Assembly: GCA_910579655.1 (NCBI GenBank)
Contig: CAJTVE010000033.1
Coordinates: 1 to 33,246, forward strand
Source of the DNA: an uncultured Allobaculum sp.
GTDB lineage: Bacteria > Bacillota_I > Bacilli_A > Erysipelotrichales > Erysipelotrichaceae
Length of the DNA stretch: 33,246 nt
Direction: 5' to 3'
The first letter of the stretch is position 1; the number at the start of each line of letters is the position of its first letter. A model generated the notes under the pieces. The model made no database searches. It was not told the DNA's origin and worked only from the letters and a program-made list of their open reading frames with translations. This document shows, in pieces, positions 26,955-33,246 of this stretch. A program made the position numbers and the translations under genes.

Positions 26955-28847
26955 TTGAATTCAAGGAAGAAAATAGCCAGCTTCTTGTTGGCAGGAACCA
27001 TGGGAATGGGCATTGTTTTGTCTCCTCATCCGGTTTTGGCAAGTACTACTGAAAATGTCAAAGCCATACAATTAGGAACTTCAGCAATCCAGAGTCCGAC
27101 AAAGACGTATAGAAACGATACGTCTACAGCTGAATATTATTTTGATCCGAACAGCTACATCTATTTTGGACAGGTAAGCAGTGCTAACCCATCAAAACCT
27201 ATCAAATGGCGAGTCCTGGATGCAGAGAGGACACTTGCAGGTACCTCAGGAATGTTTTTGTTGGCGGAAACATCGTTAGGACCAGTGGATTTTTTTACTG
27301 GCACTGCTAATACGCCTTCCATATCTGTAAACCTTCAAAATTATGACGATGGCCAAAAATGGGATGGAAGTAATGCTCAAGCTAAGTGCAAAGTATTTGT
27401 TGCGGAAGGAAACAAAAATTTCACCACTCAAGAACTTTCAATGATCACAAGTAGCCTAATCCAGGATAAAAGCACGACTAATTCTAACTTATTTGGACCC
27501 GCATCTGGAGATAACTTTGGTCCCTATAGCTGGGAATTAAGCCGTTTAACTGAAAATGATAAACTCTTTTATTTATCTGCTTCTGAGCTAGAACGTTATG
27601 TGGCTAACTATAATTACGCTCCAACTCTTTCTCTCAAACCAGGTAAGGATGAGATTTTAGACGCCCAATGGGGATTACGATCATTTTTTACGACTCGGGA
27701 ATACGGTAAGCAAAAACGAGGGTTGGCTTATGTTTCGAGCGGAGTGGTAGCTGGATTCCCTGAAAAGAGTAGTACAGGGAATGCAGGCGCACATCCCGCA
27801 ATGAATATCAAAAAAGATAGTATTCTTTTTACAAAGAGTGTGGATTGCGATTTGACAAGCTCATACACTTCTTCAAATTCAACATCTTCGGCCGGAGTAA
27901 AACTTGAGGATGTAAATCTTGTAAATAACCAAGTAAATCAACCTACCACATGGGTTTATTCGTGGAAGTTAGTTTTGCAAGATGATAGTCATAATAACTT
28001 CTTAGCAGGTCTAGAAAGTGGTTCAAAAAACCAGCAATCTGTTGGCTATGCCGACTGGGAAGTAACTGTTAACTACAGCAATGCAAAGATAGATAGCAGT
28101 TCTGGCGGAGGAAACTCAACTTTTAATGCAGCGGATGCTGATTCCTCTACTGATGAGTATATCTCCGCAATGTTGGTGGATTCCACAGGTGAAGTACTTT
28201 GTTATGGCGGGCAAAAAGTGAGCGAGGCAAACGGAAAGGTTTCATTTGTGATGCCTGATGACCTCCCGCAAGGTCGCTATACACTGAAGATTTTTAATGA
28301 GCAACGTAACGGAACTTATAAAACTGATTACTCGAGCGGTTTTTCAGACATTCCATTAACAGTGGGTAATCCAAGTTCTGGATCTGGTTCATCAGGAGCT
28401 GGATCCTCAAATGGAGTTCGGATGTATAGGTTATACAATCCAAATTCTGGAGAACACTTCTATACAGCTCGTCTTGCTGAAAAAGAGTATCTGGTTCGTC
28501 AGGGATGGTCATATGAAGGCATTGCCTGGATTGCTCCAAGAGAATCTAACCGACCGGTTTATCGTCTTTACAATCCCAACGCAGGGGATCATCATTATAC
28601 GATGAATCTGGAAGAACGAGACGCACTGATTGCTTTAGGATGGAAAGATGAAGGAATTGGCTGGTATTCTTCACCAGGAAAAGAAGATCCCATTTACCGT
28701 CAGTACAATCCCAATGCCAGCAACGGTACTCATAACTACACTCGAAGCAAAGACGAAAATGATTACCTGGTTGCTATTGGATGGCGACCTGAGGGAATTG
28801 GCTGGTACGGTATTCAATGGAATCTACCATCTTCTGAAGAAAAGTAA
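26955..28847 (+). CDS. secreted DUF6273-like protein with three DUF5648-type repeats, TTG start
   Basis: 630 residues. The start is TTG at 26955: AAAGGAGAG lies 8-9 bases upstream and a signal peptide follows directly (MNSRKKIASFLLAGTMGMG, cleavage near VLAS). Residues about 55-300 resemble DUF6273-type domains: FGQVSSANPSKPIKWRVLD at the start and the closing AHPAMNIKKDSILFT, equivalent to RPALNLDLSSVLF. A beta-sandwich-like region at about 310-465 follows (SFVMPDDLPQGRYTLKIF), then a Gly/Ser linker and the three terminal repeats at about 489-622. No anchor motif. Such domains occur in surface or sugar-binding proteins of gut Firmicutes; ligand unknown. Confidence 0.85.
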   Translation: MNSRKKIASFLLAGTMGMGIVLSPHPVLASTTENVKAIQLGTSAIQSPTKTYRNDTSTAEYYFDPNSYIYFGQVSSANPSKPIKWRVLDAERTLAGTSGMFLLAETSLGPVDFFTGTANTPSISVNLQNYDDGQKWDGSNAQAKCKVFVAEGNKNFTTQELSMITSSLIQDKSTTNSNLFGPASGDNFGPYSWELSRLTENDKLFYLSASELERYVANYNYAPTLSLKPGKDEILDAQWGLRSFFTTREYGKQKRGLAYVSSGVVAGFPEKSSTGNAGAHPAMNIKKDSILFTKSVDCDLTSSYTSSNSTSSAGVKLEDVNLVNNQVNQPTTWVYSWKLVLQDDSHNNFLAGLESGSKNQQSVGYADWEVTVNYSNAKIDSSSGGGNSTFNAADADSSTDEYISAMLVDSTGEVLCYGGQKVSEANGKVSFVMPDDLPQGRYTLKIFNEQRNGTYKTDYSSGFSDIPLTVGNPSSGSGSSGAGSSNGVRMYRLYNPNSGEHFYTARLAEKEYLVRQGWSYEGIAWIAPRESNRPVYRLYNPNAGDHHYTMNLEERDALIALGWKDEGIGWYSSPGKEDPIYRQYNPNASNGTHNYTRSKDENDYLVAIGWRPEGIGWYGIQWNLPSSEEK

Positions 28848-28915
28848 CTGCAAGTTAGCCCCTTCTTCGTCAGTTGTCAAAGTCAATGAGATTTCGTCCA
28901 CTGAACATGATATAG

Positions 28916-28968
28916 AACAAGGCCAAAGAGCGTTTTGATCAAAACGTATCTTTGGCCTTGTTGCTTTT
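28916..28968 (+). terminator. intrinsic terminator of the DUF6273-like gene
   Basis: A very long stem: AACAAGGCCAAAGA (28916-28929) with TCTTTGGCCTTGTT (28949-28962), plus an inner CGTTTT/AAAACG, then GCTTTTAT. It lies about 70 bases after the stop codon. Confidence 0.9.
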
Positions 28969-29488
28969 ATCAATAGCATCCCAAATGTTTGTCAACAATA
29001 AGCAGAGTTTCTATGAGTAGCTTCAATTCTCATCTCATGACAGTCTTCATGACCTGACCACCTTACAGAAAATCCATTCACGAAATACTTTTGAATGGAT
29101 TTTCGACCATTAGAGAGCCAAACGCACTTGGGAAAGAAAAAACGGAAATTTTCTCTATCATACACAATCTGGATAACCGGACGCTTAGTCTAGATAGGGC
29201 ATTGATATTCCAGAACATAATTCATTTTACGGACCAAAAACCAGTGTAAAGGAAGAAACACTTTTGGTCTTCAATCAGTAAAAGCCAGTCTCCTATTCAC
29301 TTGTCATTTCAAATCTACGCAAAAGCATCAAACGATTTTGCGATTGTGACAAATAAGAAGACTGGCTTACAAGTAGAATCATCTTCCATTAAGCCGCTGC
29401 AAAGCGGTTAATTGGAGAGAGGACCTTCAGATCCCAAAAGAGTATGCAAGAATTGTTTTCTTCTAAACTTTTCAAAATCACCAAGGAC
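28969..29488. other. convergent intergenic region with nested hairpins
   Basis: Three foldable elements: a 12-bp stem GAAAATCCATTC/GAATGGATTTTC (29068-29079 with 29093-29104); a three-tier nested stem at 29282-29368 (AAGCCAGTCT/AGACTGGCTT, TTGTCA/TGACAA, CGCAAAA/TTTTGCG); and CCGCT-GCAA-AGCGG with a GNRA-type loop near 29394-29408. None has a classical T-tract. No gene seen. Confidence 0.55.
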
Positions 29489-30829
29489 TTATTGCTTTAA
29501 GCCATACCAGGCAAGCCCTTCAAAATTCCATCCTTTGGCTTGAAGAGCAGCACACTCAGCTTCTGAACTTGTATAGTGATGGCTTCCTGCTCCATTGGCA
29601 TTTGGGTTATACATGCGATAAATTGCAATGTTGTGATCATCCTCTGCGGTCAAAGAATAGAGCTTGGTTCCTTCGCTGATCCAGCCATAGCTGACCAGTG
29701 CGCTCACTTCATCAGCAGAGGTTGTATAGTGATGATCACCATTATTGGGGTTATACACCCGATAAATCGGATAATCAGAAGTAGCAGGAACCGACCAGTC
29801 GTTGCCTTCAACGTTCCAGCCAAGGGAAGCCAAGTTGATTCGTTCCGCTTCACTTGTGGTGAATAAATGCTCACCTGTATTGGGATTATAGAGTCGCATC
29901 ACTGTTTGCGGTCCAGTAGGGATAGTTGGAGTGGTAGGACGCTCAGGTGTTGTAGGTTTATTCTGATTTGTAATTTTCTCGACAATTTTTACCTGGGAAG
30001 TCTTAGTAGATGCATTAAGCACATTTGCATTAAATGGGGAAGTATTCGTGATAGGTGCGTCTGCCGCGATATAGTCGGGAAAGACTTTATCTGGATTATC
30101 CGGCCCAAAGTAGCTAATGGTAATGCTATTTTGAGCGGCAGATAACGTACAAGTTTTCAATCTTCCAGTAAATGTTACTGTATCTCTATTGAGTTTTGGA
30201 AGTGGATCATCAAACGATACACTATTAGTTTTAAGCTTCAGAGATAAGTCTGGATAGTTATAGAGCGAGAATTTATCCACATTATCGCCCTCTTTGAACT
30301 TAGTATTAATCAGTTTTCCCCATTTTACATCCACAGTAACTGTAAACGTTTTATCATCTTCCGCTCGTGGTGCAATTGATGTTTTTTCTACAATGCCAGC
30401 AATATTGCTTTCAATAGTAAATTCCGAGAAGTCTTTAATAGAATGGGACGATTGAATTTCATATTCAATGGTTCCTGTAATTTCTTCTAGCCCTGTCACC
30501 TTAGCATAATTCTTCGATATTTCATCTTTGATACTTTTTGTCAAATCATTTAGAAGGTTTTGAATCTGACTTTTATAAGTACCACCCGTGATGAGGATAT
30601 CCGCTTCCATAGTGAAATTGCTTTCAGGAAGAAGCTGGTCAGTAGCAACATCTCTTTTATCTTTTATCAGCAAGTTTGAATAGGAGGAAGTCGCCTCTTC
30701 ACTGAAGGAATAATCATTGTATTCCTGGATTTCCTGAGCATAGGCAGCCATGTTTCCAGATAGTGAGAGAACCGTAGAAGAAGATAGAAGCAGCGTTGCG
30801 ATTCTCTTTGATGTTTTGGTGAAGTTCAT
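29489..30829 (-). CDS. secreted protein with unrecognised N-terminal domain and three DUF5648-type repeats
   Basis: 446 residues from the ATG at 30829, chosen for GGAAAGGA 7 bases upstream and a signal peptide beginning MNFTKTSKRIATLLLSS and ending near AYAQ. Residues about 30-270 are beta-rich with no recognised motif and are not leucine-rich repeats. A Thr/Pro linker (TTPERPTTPTIPTGP) leads to the three repeats (about 310-446), the most diverged set in the cluster (RLYNPNTGEHLFT, YRVYNPNNGDHHYT, YRMYNPNANGAGSHHYT). No LPXTG or membrane anchor. It follows the terminator of LRR-2 and has its own promoter-like sequence. Confidence 0.85.
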   Translation of the reverse strand: MNFTKTSKRIATLLLSSSTVLSLSGNMAAYAQEIQEYNDYSFSEEATSSYSNLLIKDKRDVATDQLLPESNFTMEADILITGGTYKSQIQNLLNDLTKSIKDEISKNYAKVTGLEEITGTIEYEIQSSHSIKDFSEFTIESNIAGIVEKTSIAPRAEDDKTFTVTVDVKWGKLINTKFKEGDNVDKFSLYNYPDLSLKLKTNSVSFDDPLPKLNRDTVTFTGRLKTCTLSAAQNSITISYFGPDNPDKVFPDYIAADAPITNTSPFNANVLNASTKTSQVKIVEKITNQNKPTTPERPTTPTIPTGPQTVMRLYNPNTGEHLFTTSEAERINLASLGWNVEGNDWSVPATSDYPIYRVYNPNNGDHHYTTSADEVSALVSYGWISEGTKLYSLTAEDDHNIAIYRMYNPNANGAGSHHYTSSEAECAALQAKGWNFEGLAWYGLKQ

Positions 30830-30865
30830 AGTTTTTTCCTTTCCATTTCGAGGTAATCCCAATAT

Positions 30866-30894
30866 TAATTATCAAAAGACAATTCTGAGCTCAA
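30866..30894 (-). promoter_or_regulatory. candidate promoter of the 30829-29489 surface gene
   Basis: On the minus strand TTGAGC (30894-30889), a 17-base spacer and TAATTA (30871-30866) lie about 35 bases before the ATG and just after the LRR-2 terminator. Confidence 0.4.
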
Positions 30895-30899
30895 AATAC

Positions 30900-30952
30900 C
30901 AAAAAAGGTCTAGAATCACTAAGCCATAGATAGCTTGTGGTTTCTAGACCTT
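30900..30952 (-). terminator. intrinsic terminator of LRR-2
   Basis: Stem AAGGTCTAGAA/TTCTAGACCTT (30905-30915 with 30942-30952) with an inner AAGC/GCTT pair. On the minus strand the stem runs directly into T residues (complement of 30901-30906). Confidence 0.88.
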
Positions 30953-31017
30953 AGTAAATCTTAGAGTATTAAAGTAGGCTTGATATAGTTAAAGTAATTT
31001 ATTAAATCTATATAAGA

Positions 31018-32736
31018 TTACTTCAGAGCACCCCAGGCGATGCCTTCTTCTAACCAACCAACGGATACTAAGAAATCATTTTCAGCTTCGTTAGTAGTGT
31101 AGTTGTGAGCGCCAGCAGCTTTGGCATTTGGATTGTATTCACGGTATACATCTACTTTAGTAATGGAGTTTGCAGTTACCGGACTAATAGTAGCACCATT
31201 AGTAGTAGTTGCATCATAGGAATACCATCCAATACCTTCATACTTCCAACCAACAGATACTAATACGTCACGTTCTTTAGAACTCTTTGTATAGTGGTGA
31301 TCACCAGCATTAGGATTGTACAGACGGAATACAGGATCGTTGCTGTCTACAGGAGAAGTCCAACCGATACCTTCATCCTGCCAGCCTAAGCCAACCAGAA
31401 CGTCTTTTTCTTCCAGATCTTTAGTGTAGAAGTGTTCACCAGAGTTTGGATTATACAGACGATTCAGGATATCTGCTGGTACTACATTTACAGTCATGTT
31501 AAAGCCGACATTAGTAGCATCCTTTTTGCCATCGTTAGTGTTATAAACATAAGTGGCTCCATTACCATCAATACCGGAAAGAACACCCTCATCATAAGTA
31601 ACAGTAGCAGGTGTAACTGCCTCTGTTACCCATCCTTTATTAAAGTCATCAAAGTTATCAGTAAGATTCAATTCGTCGTATTCTTTACCGATATAGATAA
31701 TCTGTGGGCCAGCCGTAACCGCGGAGTTACCAGCAAATGCTTTCAAATTAATTGCACCAATGTGGTTATTGGAGATATCAAGCTTTGTAATAGCGGTTTC
31801 AGGATTCTGAATAGTTAACTGATCAACATCAATTGTCTTCAACTGGTTATTGCTAACATCAAAAGAAGTGACTTTTGGCAGTTTTGGCAAAGTGAGTTCC
31901 TGAAGTAAGTTTCCGCTCAGATCTAAAGTAACCAGATCTTTAGCCACAGTTGGAAGATCAATGGAATAGAGATGGTTACTTCCAGCCTTCAGAGTTGCTA
32001 AACCATATGTACCAGTTAAATTTAATGTATTAATATAGTTATCTGCAACATCAACAGCAGTAAGCCAAGTATTATTAGAGAGATCAAGACTGGCAATTTC
32101 TGTACCGTTGATAGTAACATTGCTCAGTGCTTTATTCTGAGAAAGGTCTAAAGTAGTGATAGGCGCACGGTTTGTCACTGCTCCGCCTGTCAGTGTTCCT
32201 TGTACCGTCACACTAGTCAAATCAGTTCCAGCAGGCAGATTTAAAGTTTCAAGGCTAGCAGCCCCAGTAATGTCAACAGTAGCTAAATTTGCATTTTCAG
32301 ACAGATCAACTGTTTCTAAATCGGAAAAGTCAGTAACTGTTAAACTCTCTAACTTTGTGAAGTACTGAATACCAGTTAAATCTTTAATGCCTGTCGGACC
32401 GTTAACTACAACAGTTGCAGCAAGAGTACCACCAGTAGCAACACCAGTATTCCCTGCAGCTGTAGAGTCTAAAGTTAAATCTGTAACTTTTTCAAATTCC
32501 TGTTTAGAAATTTTCTCTCCATCTTCTTTTTTGAAAATAGTACCAACAGCATCTCTAAAATCTTTATCAGGGAAGTTAGTGCTATTCAGAACTACGCCTG
32601 TAGATACACCGGCATTTGCATTACCGTTATTGTTTTCTTCAACAACATCGAAGTCTTCTGCGAACACAGCCAGAGATCCTGTTGCGCTCAGAGCCATTGT
32701 TGCGGAAGCAAGAGCGGCAAAAATCTTTTTGTTCAT
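31018..32736 (-). CDS. secreted leucine-rich-repeat protein with three DUF5648-type repeats (LRR-2)
   Basis: 572 residues from the ATG at 32736, which matches the start of LRR-1 exactly (MNKKIFAALASATMALSATG, cleavage near VFAE). Residues about 40-380 are leucine-rich repeats (TLDLSQNKALSNVTING, SLDLSNNTWLTAVDV, TLDLSGNLLQELTLP); about 423-572 carry the three repeats (RLYNPNSGEHFYT, FRLYNPNAGDHHYT, REYNPNAKAAGAHNYT). Unlike LRR-1 there is no recognisable RBS before the ATG and no own promoter: the bases upstream belong to the toxin-like gene, and LRR-2 starts inside its reading frame. An in-frame ATG at 32811 within the toxin gene would add 25 residues without signal character. If expressed, it depends on toxin-gene transcription and translational coupling. 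Confidence 0.88.
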   Translation of the reverse strand: MNKKIFAALASATMALSATGSLAVFAEDFDVVEENNNGNANAGVSTGVVLNSTNFPDKDFRDAVGTIFKKEDGEKISKQEFEKVTDLTLDSTAAGNTGVATGGTLAATVVVNGPTGIKDLTGIQYFTKLESLTVTDFSDLETVDLSENANLATVDITGAASLETLNLPAGTDLTSVTVQGTLTGGAVTNRAPITTLDLSQNKALSNVTINGTEIASLDLSNNTWLTAVDVADNYINTLNLTGTYGLATLKAGSNHLYSIDLPTVAKDLVTLDLSGNLLQELTLPKLPKVTSFDVSNNQLKTIDVDQLTIQNPETAITKLDISNNHIGAINLKAFAGNSAVTAGPQIIYIGKEYDELNLTDNFDDFNKGWVTEAVTPATVTYDEGVLSGIDGNGATYVYNTNDGKKDATNVGFNMTVNVVPADILNRLYNPNSGEHFYTKDLEEKDVLVGLGWQDEGIGWTSPVDSNDPVFRLYNPNAGDHHYTKSSKERDVLVSVGWKYEGIGWYSYDATTTNGATISPVTANSITKVDVYREYNPNAKAAGAHNYTTNEAENDFLVSVGWLEEGIAWGALK

Positions 32737-33166
32737 ATTGGTATTTACGGGCAAACTCTTTGGTGTGAAGTGGAGCGGTTCCAACAAGATGCCCAATGTA
32801 TCCTTCGACATAAGCTATGGCTTCAGTAGCAATTCGCTCAAGATTCTTCTGGACCTCAGTATATTCATCCTGATCAATGACAACTTTTTTATTGTCCAGG
32901 TAATTATCCTTGTTGATCAGAACTATTTTTGTGTAGTCGAGTCCAGATTTTGAATGAATGGATCGTTGAGTTCCATGGAATAAAAAAGCGTTTTTGTGGT
33001 TGATGTGTGAGCGGAAAGGAATACAGATGTAATAGTTGTAATGAGTTGCAACTAAGAGACAGCTGTATGGACGACCTAATTTGTACATGAGTTCTGGGTA
33101 ATCTGCTTTGGGATAATCGTTTATAAAATCTTGAGTCAATTGGTAAATGTCTGCAGTAAAATCCAT
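32639..33166 (-). CDS. type III toxin-like protein (ToxN/CptN/TenpN type), 3' end replaced by LRR-2
   Basis: 175 residues; AGAGGAAG lies 6 bases before the ATG. Residues 1 to about 143 match the pattern I associate with type III toxin-antitoxin endoribonucleases: LGRPYSCLLV, YYICIPFRSHINHKNAF, RSIHSKSGLDYTKIVLI, IDQDEY, and LHTKEFARKYQY. The last ~32 residues (EQKDFCRSCFRN...) are the LRR signal-peptide DNA read in another frame, so the native C-terminus is lost. The break coincides with the start of the 60-bp inverted repeat. An intrinsic terminator lies directly upstream, as between antitoxin RNA repeats and toxin in type III loci; the repeats would be beyond the right edge. Whether the truncated toxin is active is unknown. 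Confidence 0.6.
   Translation of the reverse strand: MDFTADIYQLTQDFINDYPKADYPELMYKLGRPYSCLLVATHYNYYICIPFRSHINHKNAFLFHGTQRSIHSKSGLDYTKIVLINKDNYLDNKKVVIDQDEYTEVQKNLERIATEAIAYVEGYIGHLVGTAPLHTKEFARKYQYEQKDFCRSCFRNNGSERNRISGCVRRRLRCC
32681..32740 (-). repeat. 60-bp inverted repeat, copy 2
   Basis: Minus-strand sequence from CAAT before the LRR-2 ATG through codon 18 and two bases of codon 19, identical to 18034-18093 in opposite orientation. The 5' end of the identity is the junction with the toxin-like gene. Confidence 0.95.
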
Positions 33167-33183
33167 TTTCGACTTCCTCTCGC

Positions 33184-33220
33184 ATAAAAAAAACGGGGAA
33201 CACCTTTCAGTGTCCCCGTT
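33184..33220 (-). terminator. intrinsic terminator immediately upstream of the toxin-like gene
   Basis: On the minus strand ACGGGGACAC pairs with GTGTTCCCCGT (one bulge) and is followed by a run of eight T. It ends about 18 bases before the toxin ATG. This placement fits the partial terminator of type III toxin-antitoxin operons, but it could also end an unrelated upstream gene. Confidence 0.85.
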
Positions 33221-33246
33221 GGATTCTTCGCTCGGTCAATTTTTAT

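Noticed and set aside
32737..32811. Upstream in-frame start for LRR-2 adding 25 residues
   Set aside because: Lies within the toxin-like coding sequence, has no RBS, and would bury the signal peptide that matches LRR-1 exactly.

Overview
The window looks like a chromosomal segment of a Gram-positive Bacillota, most likely an Erysipelotrichia-type gut or oral anaerobe. That is an inference from a TagO/WecA-type phosphoglycosyltransferase, an LCP ligase with an extra N-terminal extracellular domain, a PcrA helicase, purine-rich ribosome binding sites, and a family of secreted proteins ending in triple DUF5648-type repeats (RLYNPNSGEHFYT / YNPNAGDHHYT / YNPNAKAAGAHNYT). No rRNA, tRNA or CRISPR array was found.

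Layout. Positions 1-2300 are almost gene-free: a small orphan antitoxin-like gene with a palindromic operator, a 197-bp MITE, and several hairpins. Positions 2300-16400 hold the stable, GC-richer block: tagO/wecA (minus), a DgkB/YegS-type lipid kinase followed by pcrA (plus), a giant LCP protein (plus), and a hexapeptide-repeat GlmU-like acyltransferase (plus). TagO, the lipid kinase and LCP fit together as an envelope set: TagO starts a lipid-linked wall polymer, the lipid kinase handles diacylglycerol and similar lipids, and LCP attaches the polymer to peptidoglycan. Genes in this block carry long charged or low-complexity tails, or are bordered by purine-rich tandem repeats, some in frame with the adjacent gene.

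Positions 16400-33246 are accessory and more AT-rich. Five paralogous secreted proteins sit here in mixed orientation (18038+, 24226-, 26955+, 30829-, 32736-). All end in three DUF5648-like repeats but carry different N-terminal domains (leucine-rich repeats, a DUF6273-like domain, or unrecognised). Between the first two lie a large, highly folded candidate non-coding RNA with a partial duplicate of its 3' part, a second inverted MITE copy with a clean 8-bp target duplication, and an AT-rich gene for a degenerate HNH-type protein. At the right edge is a type III toxin-like gene (ToxN/CptN/TenpN type) preceded by an intrinsic terminator, as in type III toxin-antitoxin loci.

Most notable: the first and last leucine-rich-repeat genes share a perfect 60-bp inverted repeat running from 4 bases before the ATG into the signal peptide. 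The first copy has its own promoter, leader hairpins and strong RBS. The last copy has none of these and is spliced directly onto the 3' end of the toxin gene. This looks like a surface-protein expression switch, or the scar of cassette recombination, in which coding sequences can exchange upstream regions by inversion of about 14.7 kb.
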